A DNA stretch of 64,000 nt from Casuarius casuarius (Eukaryota > Chordata > Aves > Casuariiformes > Casuariidae): positions 954,708 to 1,018,707 of the forward strand of contig PTFA01000087.1 in the NCBI GenBank assembly GCA_003342895.1, read 5' to 3'. The notes under the pieces are model-generated. The model saw only the letters and a list, made by a program, of their open reading frames with translations, did no database searches and was not told the origin of the DNA. The position numbers and the translations under genes are program-made. The first letter of the stretch is position 1. Each line of letters starts with the position of its first letter. Below are positions 28,401 through 39,936 of this stretch, one piece after another.

Positions 28401-29368
28401 TTTATGTAGGTACTCTTGGTAATGTCCAGAGACCATATAAAGACTTATAAAAATCCTGAAACTTACGTTTGTGAAAAGAGACAACTTCAGAAGAGTACTA
28501 GTAGCAAGACAAGTATAAGATTTACAACTCTGCCTCTGCTGTGTTTCAGTTTTAGCCTGAGGGAATAGGGAAGAATACCTCTGAGAGTGCCCATAATGGA
28601 AGCGCAACCCTTTGCCTCTGACTTGACAGAAGTCAGTAAATGCCAACTGTTTGTGGTCAAAAATAAACAGTCTTCCAGTTGTCTGTTTATACTATTGCAC
28701 ATCATTAGCTTGTTGCTACAGTGAAAACAGAACTGATGGTTCTTCGCTAAGAAACACTACTGTCAACAAGACTATACAAGCAATTTTTCTTTTAAAGATC
28801 TGGAGATGCAGTCTCTGAGTCCCAAACACACACAAGTCTGCAGGCATTAAAACACAGTATGCTATAGAGTAGCTTTGTTGTTCCGGTACATTGTCACTGA
28901 CAATTTGAAAGAGTTAGTCTCACAAGAATCTGACAGACCAATTAATATTAAAAATCTGGAATCTAGAAACAGTTTCAACAGTTAAATTTCAATGTCTTGC
29001 TTCTCAAAACATGAGGTTTGTTGCATTGCACCACAGTCCATGAGGAATATCTGGTACCACATTTTGTACTCTGATTTCACTCCATTCAGTCAAAATGACC
29101 AGTGTTTAAAAACATATGCTTTGATTTAAATCAATATGCTTTATCCAGAAGAGGTTCTGCATTTAGCTATTGAAAATGACAGAGCACAGTCCAACACTTA
29201 TGTTCTATTAAAGCTTTTATTAGCTATTTTAGCTTTTCCTCTCAGAATTCCTGTAATAGTTCTTAATATCAGAGTAAAGAGTTAAGTGTTCAAGTGAAGT
29301 TATGGAAGGGGGGGGGGAAAACAGCAGCAGTTTGGCAATAATTCCTCAAATCACTGACTGCAATATTT
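25415..29368 (-). other. NUP50: NUP50 3'UTR (inferred, end uncertain)
   Basis: This AT-rich sequence follows the NUP50 stop at 29369-29371 on the minus strand. Minus-strand AATAAA signals (TTTATT on plus) include a proximal one at 29216-29221 and a distal one at 25432-25437. Several others lie between, including within the hairpin region. The distal site would give a 3'UTR of almost 4 kb, in the range I recall for long-UTR mammalian NUP50 transcripts. A C10 tract (G10 on plus, 29308-29317) lies about 50 bases after the stop. Usage of the sites is unknown. Confidence 0.4.
25929..25970. repeat. Two adjacent AT-rich inverted repeats
   Basis: The first hairpin has perfect 11-base arms at 25929-25939 (AAATAGCAAAT) and 25942-25952 with a 2-base spacer. 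The second has perfect 8-base arms at 25953-25960 (ATTTGCTA) and 25963-25970 with a 2-base spacer. All four arms share the core TAGCAAAT or its complement, so they can pair in several combinations. Confidence 0.9.
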
Positions 29369-29571
29369 TTAAGCCTCCTTTTTCTCCAGTAAGATTTTGT
29401 GCAACTCATCTGCATCCTCACTTGTTTTCACTCGTATTAACATAGTGACAGGAACAGTTGGATTCTTCTCATCAATTGGTGGATTAGGAACACAAACTAT
29501 AAGAACATTGTTTTTTCCAGTTCTTGTGCATGGCATCTTGGGTGGAATTAGCACATTCAACAGTATGTTTC
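29369..29571 (-). CDS. NUP50: NUP50 last coding exon (Ran-binding domain end)
   Basis: 203 bases including the TAA stop at 29369-29371. The acceptor is CAAATGCAG, and the first two bases complete a Gly codon. It encodes [20 protein letters not shown], then [17 protein letters not shown] and the terminal [18 protein letters not shown], near-identical to the mammalian RanBP1-type domain end. The methionine that appears to open this frame is an artefact of a TTG codon inside the exon. Confidence 0.96.
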
Positions 29572-32500
29572 CTGCATTTGAGGGGGAAAAAAAAATTTTT
29601 TTTTTTAATTAGCAAATTTTCAGCTTTTATTGCAATAAAGATGTTAGTATACTTACTAAATAGGGATATAAATTTGTGTACTGAAGGAAGGCACTTCACA
29701 AGTGTCATATACATTTGTCTTATTCTTACTGCTCCCTAAGCATCTGCTCATGGTCACTGTTCTTATGTAATTTCTTTCCTCATTAGGAATGAGGAATCTG
29801 TAAAAATACTATGATGTCCTCCTTTTAAAAAAGGAGGAGCCTAAAGAATATCAAATGATAGCAGGGACAAGCAAAGAAGAGGGAAAGGGACAAAGGAGAA
29901 GTAGCAAATTAGGATTCAACTCACAGTGCTTAGTTTATGCTTATATAGGTTACTCATTTTGAACATCAAGTGTAGTCCATAAGCAGAAGCAAAAAGTTAG
30001 CTTTAACACACATACAGACATGTTAATCTGAAACTGGATGAACTATGGTAGAATATGAATAAGTATATTGTATCCTTAAATCATACAAGTGTGTCTGGTG
30101 TGGTCTATCACTGAGTTACTATTAACAAACAGCTGTATTTCAACTTAGTAAGTTATCTAGTAAGTTTGAGATATTCAGTATTAGTGGTCTATTAAAACGG
30201 TTGCAAACAAACTCAAATCTGCTTCAACAGAAGATGCACACATTTTGTAAACCTGGTAAATAGTTCAGAACACGGTAGTAGTATTTAGGAAAAAGTCAGT
30301 CTTCGCCTTCCTTTCCAGTTCAGTTTTTCAACACAGTGAGATTTAGGAAAGCATTACAGCACTGTGTGAAGATAGCAAAAAGGAGAGTGTGCATCACTAT
30401 GACAGTAGCAGCTTGTAGAAACCAAGGCTTGGAAACACGAAGCTGTAAGAAGCATTTAAGTTGAAAATGTCTTAGAAAGCATATGAACTGAAGGAAAAGG
30501 AAAGATTTCCTAATACATCAGCTCAGATGAAGGCAGAGGGAATGTAAATCCACACAATGGAAACTAGCATCAGCTGAGTGAAAATTCTGAGACTTTTGTT
30601 ACAGGGTAGGTAACTTTGAGAAAGCAAGCTTTCATCTGCTCTATTCACAACACATTGAAACCCATAAAGCAATGCTGAAAGCAAGGACAACACTGCTATA
30701 TGTCAGCCTCCAGTTTAGTTGCTTAACAAGAATTTCCCTTTATCTGGCAAACTTTGTCTCAGTTGAAAGTAGTTAACAGTTTAAAAGAAGTGACAGGTGT
30801 CCTAGTCTCACCAGACATTTGAAAACCTTCATCTAATATGCATGTAATGGCTTCCTTTTTAGACTTGCCAGAGAGCTTTATAAGCCAAAACCGAGGTAAG
30901 CTTTATACATAACCTACAGCACAGCATGCCTGTAGCTCTCATCTTTTATAAGCCTAATATTTATTCTAATTTATGGAAGTTGTGAAGTGCACATGAACTA
31001 CAAATGCACATTTGTTGAAAGGAGCTATTGAAGTTGTACTGAAGTTCGTGAAGAGCGAGTATCAAAACACTGATTTTCCACAGTTTTAGAGTTATAAACT
31101 GTTCTGACATTGAATCAGAATGATTCATTTCAAAAATCATCTTTGAATACATCAAGTTCCCCTAATATCTAAAAAGCAGAACACTAGTCCTTGTCATCCC
31201 CCTCCATCAGCATGTGTGTCATAAAGTTCATCTCATGAAATATACTGGGGAATTACCACACTACAGGCTACTTTAATTCCGTAAAGTCAATCTACCATTT
31301 GTGATCCAACCAAAAATTAGCTAGAAGAATTTGGCACTTGGACCTCAGTGTGCACATTAAAAGCAATGCATTTATCAAAATCCTGCATGCCTGTTTCATA
31401 TAACTCCCTCTTACCTCCCACCATGTACAATGGATGTCTGCCCGCGTGGTCAACTGTTTATATATTCAGAGTGAATTGCAAACAAGTGACAGTTGGCCTG
31501 CCTCTTAGCACAAAACTTGTTCATCTTTTAAATAGCATACAGAAGTCATTTATCCCCAATAAATTTTTTTTGGAGAAGTTTTGTAGAAGAAAATTTCTTA
31601 GAATTTTTTTTTTAAATACTGAAACCCTACATTATATTATACCAAACAGCAACATCTTTATTCACCGCACCTCCAATACATATACATATATACTTTATTG
31701 TGGAGCCTTAAGTCAAGCTTCAAAAGCCATTCAAGCTAGGGATGGAGAATAACTGTGAAAAGAAAGGGGGTGGGGAGGAACTCACACAACCCTCCCCCTC
31801 CACACACACACACACACACACTCCAGGGGAAAAAAAAATCCCAAACACCATAACCTTCTAGGGTTCTTCAAGCAGTGCAAGGAAGTATTTCAGAATACTT
31901 GTTAGAGCAATCCAAGTGCTTAGCAGCAAATATTACATAAAGACTTACTAGGAAAAAAATTACTTACCTAAATTGGTATCTGCTCGGACTAGAAGCTGAG
32001 TTTTTTCATTTCCTGCTGGTTTTAAGTGTAATGTTCCTACACCTTTTTCTTTGAATTCATTATCCTTTTTGTAGAACAGTTTGCACCTGTGCCAAAAAAA
32101 GTCATTTGTTCAGATATGCAGAAGTCAAAGATAAACATGCTGTGGGGCTGCATCAATCTTTATTCTTCTTGACCTGGGTTGTACATTATGTATATAGAGT
32201 ATTATGTTTGTCACTGTAGTACTGAAAGGAATGATTAACTTTCTCTTTCTCAACTGGTAAGTGCTATCTGTTAGCAAATGAAACAGCCACATGAATCAGG
32301 GTCTAAGAAGAGTAAGGAATAATAAGTTTTAATTATCATAAGCTTCTGTTTAAGAACACTGACTTCAAAACTGTAAGAACTTACTGCATCATTATGAAGT
32401 AGTAACAAGACTACTTAAAAATTTGAAATCATTGTTTTAAGTGACAGTCCAACAGACCTAACCTCATTCTTCAAAAAATCAGTACATAACTTCTCTCAGA

Positions 32501-35500
32501 TAAAGTAATTTTTTTTTTAAAGGACAAGTTCTGTGCTCAGTATCAAGCATACCTACAATTATTTGGACTATTGAACATGTTTTTAGAAAACTGCTTCTGG
32601 TAACATCTCAGTTTGAATTGAAGAGGACAACTTGCACAGTGCTTCACACAAAGATCAGCATTTTCCAAATGAAGAGTCTTATTTTAGACTATGCAAATAG
32701 CTGAGCATCTGACTGAACTTTCAGTACAGTAAGTTACTTCTGTAAATTGAAATTGTGAGGATTATACTACAAAACCTGATGAAGGCAAAAATTTCTTCAT
32801 TTGTGAAACTGATCACAAGTAGGACACAAACTAGCTCTCAGTGCTGAGTCCAAGTGAGACAAGGATTTTAATAAGCACCTACACATATCTTTGTCTTTAA
32901 TTGAACTTTATACAAGTGGAAATTCAGATTTTACATAGCTTCATAGGAATTCTTAATAACAAGTTAGTCAAGAACAGATACAATACATCATTAATTTCAA
33001 ACTGCAGTGGTAAAGAACTAGCAATGCGTAAATATAAATTTTATTCTGTAAATTATGATTCTATTCACTGTTCCAAGTTAAAGTCACTTACTTCTTTGAG
33101 TAGAAAGCATCATCTTCTTTTATTTCATTAACAACGACTTTTGGTGGCTCTTCTTCCTCCTCTTCTCCTCCTTTAAAAAAAAGTTTTAGTACAGCTGATA
33201 TATTAATGCTGTAAGCACATAATTTAGAAGGTATTTTTGGTGTTGTATTAGAACTGGTTTATGCATGCTATATTTAACATATACATGTATAGCCTGTCAG
33301 AGATCACAAAGAGACATTTAAGTGAACTTGGATTCTGAAGGTGAAGTAGCTTCACCTATGGAAGAAGTCTTCTATATGCTTTTCATTCATTCATGCTCAT
33401 CTTCAGTTTAAACTGGATCAGAATATCAACCCCCAACAATTGCTCAAAAACAAATTAAAAATATAAAGCCTAACAAATCAAACTTCAGCCAAAACCTTTT
33501 GTTAAGGGGACAACAGCTGTAACATTTCAAAGAATAGTCTCCACAAATAGGTCTAGGAAAAGCATAATAAATACCTCTAACAGATAAGGGGAATTTGGGA
33601 GGGAGTGGAAATCAGTTGCAGGAATGATAGCAAGAGATAGTAGCAGGATTATGTCTTTCCAATCCCTCAGCTGCTAGGATTTCTATAGGCTAAGTGTATC
33701 CAACTTAGTTAACTAACAGATAAACACTGCCAGATGGCATGCAACTTACTAACAAGACTATAAGGGGCAATAAAGATCTATGAAATTGTTCCCTGTCTTA
33801 CACACTTTATGGAGGGCTCTCTTGATAAACCTACTGTGAAAAGCAGCAGGACTGAAACATCCTTCAGGCTCAAGGGTGAGCATACCAGTTGCTCCACATC
33901 GAAGAGTGAAGCGTACAATTGTCTGACATGAGCAGTTTTACCATAAATGGATTATGAACACAGACTGAATTTTATCTAAAAATTTAAAACTTCATCAAGT
34001 TTGAAGTCTGGTATTCAACTAAAGAATTACATTCTGCTATTACAGAAAGTATTAATCCAATTGAAATGCAGAACTTTTGATAACTATATATTCTTAGCAT
34101 TACATAAGCAGTATGTAAGACCAAGAATTCTGGACCAGTGGTACAGTTTTGCAGCTTTCGAATTCAAGAGCAATTATGATCGAGTTTAAAATAAGAATAC
34201 TGCAAAGGTGAAGTAATACTAAATCCCATACATTCCAAGCTTTTCATTAAACTGATTTATGGAATAAAATTTACCTTTATCATCACTACTGCCACTTTCT
34301 GTCTGAGCTTCCAGTATATTGGTAGACACTGCAGTGACAGGCTTAGCCTGGTTTGCATCTTTTCCAAACAAACCTGAGTTTCCAGGAGAAAACGAGAGAC
34401 TACTTAGTGTTCCAGAACCAAGGGAACCCAAAACAGAACTGTCAACACTTTTTCCAAAATTAAACGAGACATTTGAGGCAACTCCTACTGATGGGTCTCT
34501 CTTTTCTGAGGCGCCTTCAGTATTTTTGTCCAAAGTATCCTCATTTTTCTTGCTGTTAAACAAAAATGTTGATCCTTGCTGTGGTTTTGAATTCCCAAAT
34601 GTAGAAACAGACTGAGTGCCAGGTGTCTTGTTGCCTTCATTTTCAGAGCCACTATCACTACTGCTTCCATGTTGTTGTTCAATATTTGTTAAATACTTCT
34701 CATAGTCTCTAAAAATTGGTGTCAGATCACATAGTGGGTTTGTGTTCACATGCTTAACTATCCAGTCACGCACAGAACAGTTTAAAGCTGCTAACTGTTT
34801 GTGATAAACACTAGAGCTACACATTTTACTCTGAGAATAGCCAGATGATGATGGTTGACTGCCACCATTAGCTTTGGGGCTTGCAGCCTTCTTCTCAGTG
34901 AATGCAGTAGCAGTAGGACCATTTGACATTGTGGATCCTGTTAAAAGAAAAACATGGTTTAGAACATTTCCTTCCAAAAGCACATTATTCAAAAGAAACT
35001 CGCACTTACTTCTTCAATATTTCTGTATCAAATTATTCAGCCTTGCTCAGTTATGACCCCTGAATTCTATCACAACAATCTGTGCCCTGCAGAGCAGTAC
35101 AAGCAAACAAAACAATGCTATGAAACCAACTTTTGCTCTTTAGAGGTTCAAAAGCATATGGGCACTGAGTACATCAAGGGCAGGAGGAGGGGGGGTGGAA
35201 ACAAAACCCTGAACTTCAAATAATACAAGAAAATTAAGTTCAAGGGCAGGTAAAGCAGATGGAATATGCAGTTGTAGAAAAAGCCAAAGAAATCACATAG
35301 ATTTTAGTATGCTACCAAAAAACCCTGAAATGTTAATCAGACATGTTTTACTAAGTTGCAAGAGTTATTAAAGCAAAGTATTCAGTTATCTTTTGCCACT
35401 TGTATTAAGACTCTGAACATACTAGCCAAAGTTTTTGCATGGTTGGAGTGGTTTTCATATAAAAACATAATAAATAAGCACCTTGAGAAAGTCTTCATTA

Positions 35501-38500
35501 AGTACTTAAGTTTCCCTCTTTTATTTAAACTTCCTGAAAGCTAAGTAACTAAGTTTCAAACCATCATTTCTACTCTATGGCATGCTGACTTTAAAACCCT
35601 GTAGAGTGGTTGACTTTTCTACATCTCCAACACAAAGTATCCTTTGTACTATCTGAGTAGCAGTATTCTTCAGGGAGTATCAAAGCATGAAACTAGAACT
35701 AGATTTGCCAGAATATGTAAAGTCTTAAAAATATAGACATAAGCGTAACAGATGAAAATCTAATAAGACTGGTTTGCAATATAAGAAGTACAGTGAACAA
35801 AGGTTAAGATTTCAGTGATACATTAGCATTTATCAAAAACTGGGGAAAAAATACTGAAATAAGACCTTGTAAAAATACCAATACCAAAGAGATATTTTCA
35901 TTAGCATTTTTTTTTAAGTTAAATTTGGAGAAATGGGGTGATTGTTGCATTTAACTGGAATGTGTTACCAGTTGTTATATTATTCATATTTTGTTACTTA
36001 TAATTCCTACTTCCATTCCCATGTGTTTGTCTTTTAGAAATCCTTTATCTCCAGTGTTAGATCAAATATGAATATAATTTCCAACCCCCAAACTGCATGT
36101 ATTGGATAGTATGCCCCTCCACCAGTCTAAAGTCTTTTTAAGAGATATTATAAAGAGGAATAGAGTCTCAAAACTTTAAACAGAACTAGAGGATTGTTTC
36201 AGTTTGTTTCTTCACCACTCAATTAACCATATGGATTCTATGGCTGAATTTGTTGCTCAATACATGTATTTAAAACTTACTTACCAAATGCCATTTGTGT
36301 TTCAGGGGTTGTCTTTAAACTGCTGAAAGAAGGAGTACTAGAGCCACTACTGCTTCCATTAGACAGCCCTTCTAAAGGCTTTATTCCCGCACCATTACCA
36401 AATCCACTGAAGCCACCTCCTGCTTTTCCAGAAGGTAATATGAAGCCTTTAAACCCTTTAAAAGCTCCTCCGCTTTCAGACTGGGGGGAGGAAAAAGAAA
36501 GGCAACCAGTTACTTACATCTACCCCACAAAAATCCTCCCATCCCCGCCTTGATGTTCCATTTATTTTACCCTTGTTCAGTGTGTCACTTCATGCCTTAT
36601 TTTGCATGCATTATTTTAAGCCAGCTATGTAAACAGAGTTACTAGTTTCCTCCTAAGCTTTCTTATGACACACATTGCTACTATTTTTAAAGGACTCAGA
36701 TGTCTGGTATGCAAACAAACTAGATATAGGAAGTAGATACATAACTTGTTGGAAGTAGTGGATGTGTTTGACTACCTATTTAGACATTCATAGCATTTTG
36801 TCTTCTTCAAATAATTACAAAGCAATACATAATTGCAGACTTATTTTCAGAAACTTTTAGCATTTACAGCGACAACTAGAGTCCAGCATTTCGAACTGAT
36901 CATCAAAACAGCATACTCTGTAGTATGCTATATAAACTTTGCTTTAGGCAACTTGCCAGAAAATCCCAGTGTGATTTAGGAAAGAAGGAGAGATAAAGTG
37001 TATTGATAATATAATATATATGGTTTCTGTAACCTCTTCATTATCTAGTTTTGATAGCTTTAACCTGACAACCATATTACAGGACAGTTTCTTAGGTGTT
37101 TTAAAAGGTAATCATCTAGCATGATTAACACCCAAATAGGTACTGGCACTTTTAGAAACTACATATAGTATCTTGCCAGGTAATGAGCAGATTACTGAAG
37201 TGAACTCTCAGTGTCACTGGAGAGCCAGAGGAAAAGGAGAGTTGCTTCTGAGTTTCATCTGTTTTCAGACGCTGAAGAAATTGCAAAACTCAACAATTCT
37301 GGGTTCTATTCTAGCATCTGGAAGGGAAATGGCTGTGTAGGTATGGGCTCTTTGTTTCTCTTCATGCTTTAGCTTTTCCAGTGTCAGCCCTCTGTTTTTC
37401 ATTTTTAGCTAGGTATTCTAACATGCTCTCGCTAGCTCTTCCTCCAGCTTTGATCTCACACCGCAGCCTCACAGCCTTCTGACTTTATTTCTTCTCACAT
37501 GACCTAGTCCCTTTTTTCTGCCAATTCCATTTTTCCCATTCCATTTGCCCCTGAATTCCTCCCATTCAGTTTGTGGTTTGTTTTTTGCATGATCAAGGCA
37601 GTTTCACCAGAATCTTCTTTCCAATACAGTCCTTTCATGAACTGCATCCTCTACCACATCTGTGGCTAGAACTACTATGGGCAAAAGTTTGATGGGACAG
37701 CTTCCTCCTTTCTATTGCTTGGACAGCAGTAGGAAAAGCCAGAGCACAGGAGAAAGCTATCCTGCCCTGAATTGTGCTTAGTCCCATCCTATCCAAAAGA
37801 ACGTGGATGACTGGTAAAATTTTCTGTCCTGTTTCTAACATGGGGCATGCACTGTTGCTCTGCAAGAGTGTTTCATATAAAGATAGCTATGACAAAGCAG
37901 CTGTCAGGAATTTTTCAAAGGACTACAATTTAATTACACTTAGTTAATGCTTTCACATGGGCAAACAGTAAACCTGTAACAAAGGCCATCTTCCTCTCAA
38001 TTTTCAGTTTGTTATTGCAAAGAACACGTAGCAGTAAAACTCTTCAATGGGGAAAAAAAATAAGAAGCAGAAATCTTAACAAAAGACAACACCTTTTTTT
38101 ATTCTCAGAGCAACTTAGTATTTTAGCTTTTCTTTAACATCTGCCTGGGACATCCACACAGTCCCCATCCCTTCAGTATGGATAACTTCATTAACTTTTG
38201 ATTTCCAAGCTTCTGTCTGCACAAAGATTGAAACTAGAGCAACTCAAATGCTACTTTCCCCATCTGTAGAAGAGATTATATTTAAAACATTCTGCATTTA
38301 TACTTTAAAGAACACAAGTCTCTTTTGGCCCCAAAAGCACTAGTATTATTGTCATTCTTGTTCAAGCCTTATTCTTGCTATAGGAACAGTAACTGAAAAT
38401 TAATTTGCTATATATAAGAGCTGGCTAATGGCATATACCTTATAAATGGTAGATCTATACAATATTAAGTTACGAGCACAAATAAGTAAAAACCTGAACA

Positions 38501-39925
38501 CAGGTCGTATTTTACAACTAAGTCAGGCTACAACATTGTTCAGTGATTAATTACCTCTGATCCAACATTTCGTCGCTTCGCTTTTTTAATAGCTCTGTTC
38601 TTCAGGACTTCTTCGCTAGCTACTGAGAAAGTTCCCACCTGTGAAAACAAGTTATAGAATCGTTAGTGAGATTCTCGGAATACATAAAGTTAGCACAGTC
38701 TGAAGAGATGGCAGAGATCAGGTTTTGAACACAACTTTAACACTTCTCTGTAACAAAGAGGGTAAGAAGGCAAAAAAAAATGCACCTATACTGTGTTCCA
38801 GTACTGTGATTGGCTGGTCAGGTATTTGGATGATAAGCTGAAACTTTACAGCTTTCACAGCTGTCTCCCCTGTTTTGCATTAAATTTGCCTTCACACAGG
38901 CTGCAATCTCAATTTTATCAAAACAAATTAATCAAAAAATTCTGCTTTTTCGAAACAAAGCTGTAAAACATCTTTGCTGAAGGTAATCTGTTGATAATGC
39001 ACTGTCACAATCAAGCTTCAGTTTGGAGAAGATGGATTTTGACCATACGTTTCAGTGCATCTCCCACAGGCTGCTGCAGTTAAATACTAGCAAAGGCAGC
39101 TAAAGACTGCTACTCCACAATAAATGGAGAAATTAGGTTTTCTTATATTCACATTTCTAGAAGAGTATGGACAGTTTTGTTTCCCACATTCTATAGGCCT
39201 AAACATACAACATTTTTACTAGCAGAGAAGCTAGCATAGTTTGTTTAGAGATGAAACAATCCATAAATACATATGGGACACTAAACATGAAAAATCTGTT
39301 TTTACAACCAAAAAACCCATATTATTTCACTGTTTGCTTAATTCCTCTGGCAGTGTGAGGACATTCAACTAAGCACTCCAAATTAACATATTTTTGAAAT
39401 TAACTATTACTGACCTATTAGAGAAGGCCATGAGACCTGAAGCAATTTATCTAGACTGTATGCCAGTGAACCTTAGAGTTAACTACCTCAAGGAATCAAA
39501 ACCACTTTTCTTTTAAATTCAATAAATACTATTTTAAAAAAATTTCAAATCACACATTTGAAGAGTTCAAAAATGCTGTGCATTCAAATCAGTCTGGGTT
39601 TCCCTTTAAAAATATAAACTTCCTCTCCTCTAAGCTGTTGATGTAATTTTAAATAGTTAAGAGCTGCTTTGCCGTATACTTTGCATATAATGGAAGCTTT
39701 TTAAAAAAATGCACTGATTTATGTAAAACCATCTTTAACTGACACACTTGTAACCAGTTTTTCTATAGATTTCATCCACAAGATAAACAGCACATAAATA
39801 ACTACCCTATTACCTTGGGGGCAGGGAGGGGGGGAGAGCATCTAAGTATATTTTACCTCCTCAGCTTCATCTTCCTGATCCCAGTTTCTGTCAGTCAGTT
39901 CTTTTTCTGCAATTCTCTTTGCCAT
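29369..39925 (-). CDS. NUP50: Nucleoporin Nup50 (NPAP60), complete coding sequence
   Basis: Seven coding exons on the minus strand: 39925-39857, 38638-38555, 36480-36285, 34937-34275, 33170-33092, 32086-31968 and 29571-29369. Every junction is GT-AG and the frame is kept, giving 470 residues (human about 468). Nup50 is a mobile nuclear-basket nucleoporin that binds importin-alpha, importin-beta and Ran and helps release import cargo. Features in order: acidic-basic N-terminus with KKAKRRN at 41-47 (importin-alpha binding in mammals), a Gly/Phe segment ([10 protein letters not shown]), five FG dipeptides (FSGFG, AFG, STFG, FNFG, GLFG), the conserved block [20 protein letters not shown], a Glu-rich hinge, and a C-terminal Ran-binding (RanBP1-like) domain from about residue 340 containing [20 protein letters not shown]. 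The ATG has a strong Kozak context (A at -3, G at +4). The promoter is the CpG island at 42.5-43.9 kb. Confidence 0.97.
29572..31967 (-). other. NUP50 intron
   Basis: Intron of 2.4 kb. It includes a (CA)n microsatellite at 31800-31821 and A/T-rich sequence. No interspersed repeat or RNA gene is recognised. Confidence 0.85.
31800..31821. repeat. (CA)11 microsatellite
   Basis: A perfect CA dinucleotide run lies in a NUP50 intron, flanked by C-rich sequence. Confidence 0.95.
31968..32086 (-). CDS. NUP50: NUP50 coding exon (Ran-binding domain core)
   Basis: 119 bases. The acceptor is TTTTGGCACAG and the donor is GTAAGTA. It encodes [20 protein letters not shown] followed by [19 protein letters not shown], with split codons on each side (AA|G Lys and G|GA Gly). 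The KEKGxGTLHLK and [15 protein letters not shown] elements are diagnostic of RanBP1-type Ran-binding domains. Confidence 0.96.
32087..33091 (-). other. NUP50 intron
   Basis: Intron of 1.0 kb, AT-rich, with nothing recognised in it. Confidence 0.85.
33092..33170 (-). CDS. NUP50: NUP50 coding exon (acidic hinge)
   Basis: 79 bases. The acceptor is TTTTTTTAAAG and the donor is GTAAGTG. It encodes [20 protein letters not shown] and AFYSK. The run of six glutamates and the PPKVVV segment lead into the Ran-binding domain as in mammals. The start was chosen so that G|GA restores frame with the preceding exon. A shifted acceptor three bases in would drop one residue. Confidence 0.94.
33171..34274 (-). 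other. NUP50 intron
   Basis: Intron of 1.1 kb with no recognised element. Confidence 0.85.
34275..34937 (-). CDS. NUP50: NUP50 large central coding exon (FG-repeat region)
   Basis: 663 bases, entering with two bases of a Gly codon and leaving with one. The acceptor is TTCTTTTAACAG and the donor is GTAAAT. It encodes [16 protein letters not shown], the strongly conserved block [40 protein letters not shown], then a Ser-rich acidic stretch and three FG motifs (STFGNS, FNFGKS, GLFGKD). The conserved block is the most slowly evolving part of Nup50 outside the termini. Open reading extends upstream of the acceptor, but that extension is intronic. Confidence 0.97.
34938..36284 (-). other. NUP50 intron
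   Basis: Intron of 1.3 kb, AT-rich, with no recognised element. Confidence 0.85.
36285..36480 (-). CDS. NUP50: NUP50 coding exon (Gly/Phe segment)
   Basis: 196 bases. The acceptor is CCTCCCCCCAG and the donor is GTAAGT. It encodes [20 protein letters not shown], then [20 protein letters not shown] and a Ser-rich tail ending QMAFG. It carries the first FG dipeptides and the GAFKGFKG motif characteristic of the Nup50 N-terminal region. Confidence 0.96.
36481..38554 (-). other. NUP50 intron
   Basis: Intron of 2.1 kb. The portion at 37150-37870 is a little richer in G+C and holds a 76-codon minus-strand frame (37635-37865) with no family resemblance. No repeat is recognised. Confidence 0.8.
38555..38638 (-). 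CDS. NUP50: NUP50 coding exon (importin-alpha-binding basic segment)
   Basis: 84 bases, exactly 28 codons. The acceptor is TTTTCACAG and the donor is GTAATT. It encodes [20 protein letters not shown] followed by KRRNVGSE. In mammals the corresponding KRR cluster contacts the minor NLS site of importin-alpha. Here it is intact (KKAKRRN). Confidence 0.96.
38639..39856 (-). other. NUP50 intron 2 with G-rich tract near its start
   Basis: Intron of 1.2 kb. A G-rich tract on plus (39817-39834; C-rich in the NUP50 transcript) lies about 20 bases inside the 5' splice site. No other feature is recognised. Confidence 0.85.
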
Positions 39926-39936
39926 TTTTCCCACAC
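39857..39936 (-). CDS. NUP50: NUP50 first coding exon with start codon
   Basis: The exon begins at 39936 after the CCACACAG acceptor, carries an 11-base leader (GTGTGGGAAAA) and starts translation at ATG 39925-39923. It encodes [20 protein letters not shown] and AEE, then donor GTAAAA. The AAAAATGGCA context is a strong initiator. The mammalian protein starts identically at MAKR, so the start is secure. Confidence 0.96.

Noticed and set aside
29524..29739. Plus-strand 71-codon frame
   Set aside because: Antisense of the last NUP50 exon plus the adjoining intron poly-T. No independent support.
34319..34682. Plus-strand 98-codon and second minus-strand 65-codon frames
   Set aside because: Shadows of the large NUP50 exon in other frames.
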